This document shows positions 20,348 through 20,673 of a stretch of DNA of 20,673 bases, one piece after another (the first letter of the stretch is position 1; each line of letters begins with the position of its first letter). Position numbers and translations under genes: made by a program. The notes beneath the pieces are model-generated. The model saw only the letters and a program-made list of their open reading frames with translations. It searched no databases and was not told the origin of the DNA. The DNA is from Candidatus Omnitrophota bacterium (GTDB taxonomy: Bacteria > Omnitrophota > Gorgyraeia > Gygaellales > Profunditerraquicolaceae), in NCBI GenBank assembly GCA_028687205.1, contig JAQUAP010000016.1, positions 1 through 20,673 of the forward strand, in the 5' to 3' direction.

Positions 20348-20673
20348 TTATTTTGCGGTGATTATCCCGGCGCCTTGCGGATTAAAATTCCGCTCCAGGA
20401 CAAACCTTCCCAGTTCTTCTATAAAATCAAATTTCTCTACGGCAATCGGCCGGTCTGTTTTAATCACTACTCTTCCTATTTCGTTTATTTTGAGCGCGGC
20501 CGCGTTTTTTTCGATGACTTCCAGGGCGGAAGAATCAATTCTTTCCTTGATTTTTTCTATGACGCATTGCGCCTCCTGGCTGGCGCACCTGAGGTTGAGG
20601 CGTGCGTTTACGCGCAGCGCTTCTCTGGATAACCAAAAGACCTCTCCCGTAAAACGGTCCTTTAAATGCGCCG
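20348..20673 (-). CDS. cysN: C-terminal part of a CysN-like sulfate adenylyltransferase subunit 1
   Basis: Reading the minus strand from the right edge gives 107 codons ending in TAA at 20350-20348. The peptide includes FTGEVFWLSREALRVNARLN, a middle segment CVIEKIKERIDSSALEVIEK, then INEIGRVVIKTDRPIAVEKF and GRFVLERNFNPQGAGIIT. This is the domain 3 pattern of the GTPase subunit of ATP sulfurylase (CysN/NodQ), which makes APS from sulfate. The GTPase domain lies outside the window. The protein ends without an APS-kinase domain, so it is a plain CysN, not a CysNC fusion. It converges on the phosphatase-fold gene with five bases between the stops. The lack of a start codon inside the window makes it easy to miss. 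Confidence 0.8.
   Translation of the reverse strand, partial: AHLKDRFTGEVFWLSREALRVNARLNLRCASQEAQCVIEKIKERIDSSALEVIEKNAAALKINEIGRVVIKTDRPIAVEKFDFIEELGRFVLERNFNPQGAGIITAK

Noticed and set aside
1..20673. CRISPR array or defence island
   Set aside because: No regularly spaced direct repeats with spacers were found, and no cas, restriction or toxin-antitoxin gene is recognisable. The 15-residue periodicity at 17.6-18.1 kb is within a coding gene and varies at the DNA level.

Overview
The window reads as a stretch of a bacterial chromosome of moderate GC, probably from an uncultivated, anaerobic, Gram-negative-type organism. Several products carry signal peptides or lipoprotein-like leaders, and metal/Fe-S genes typical of anaerobes are present. 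The mix of lone CpaF ATPase, repeat-rich exported protein and alkaline-phosphatase-fold membrane protein would fit Omnitrophota or a neighbouring lineage, but this is a tentative guess from gene style, not a phylogenetic result.

Region 1 (1-3.5 kb) is accessory. It holds an unexplained hairpin-rich segment, a zinc-ribbon membrane protein, an M15-type peptidoglycan peptidase and a small membrane protein. Next comes the first 40 codons of a GT39-like membrane glycosyltransferase, cut by an IS3-family element (2198-3462). The element keeps its inverted repeats and an A7G frameshift site, but both transposase frames carry nonsense codons. Region 2 (3.5-5.7 kb) is a tightly packed trio: a soluble ABC ATPase, a SIMIBI/G3E-type GTPase with three CxxC-like cysteine pairs, and an Fe-S (pfam04060-like) protein. 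It looks like a metallocentre assembly or activation module. The ABC gene has an in-frame TAG in what appears to be its conserved N-terminus. An NTF2-like exported protein follows.

Region 3 (6.25-12.8 kb) appears to be one long unit alternating protein and tRNA genes: cpaF, tRNA-Arg(ACG), tadA (the deaminase acting on that tRNA), tRNA-Ser(GCT), dnaX, recR, an ABC-F ATPase, and a tRNA-Asn(GTT) interrupted by a 224-nt group I intron inside the anticodon. It ends at a strong rho-independent terminator. The intron, whose P1-P9 helices can all be traced, is the most striking object in the window.

Region 4 (12.8-16.9 kb) contains a structured non-coding gap, a ZIP metal transporter, then a DUF134 regulator - methyltransferase - NifX-like - DsrE-like operon. 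A sigma70-type promoter precedes that operon, with a 20-bp dyad on its expected start point. A cupin and a CPBP-family membrane protein follow. Region 5 (17-20.7 kb) has two exported proteins, one built from about twelve 15-residue repeats, and a membrane-anchored alkaline-phosphatase superfamily protein. At the right edge, on the opposite strand, is the C-terminus of a CysN-like sulfate adenylyltransferase subunit.
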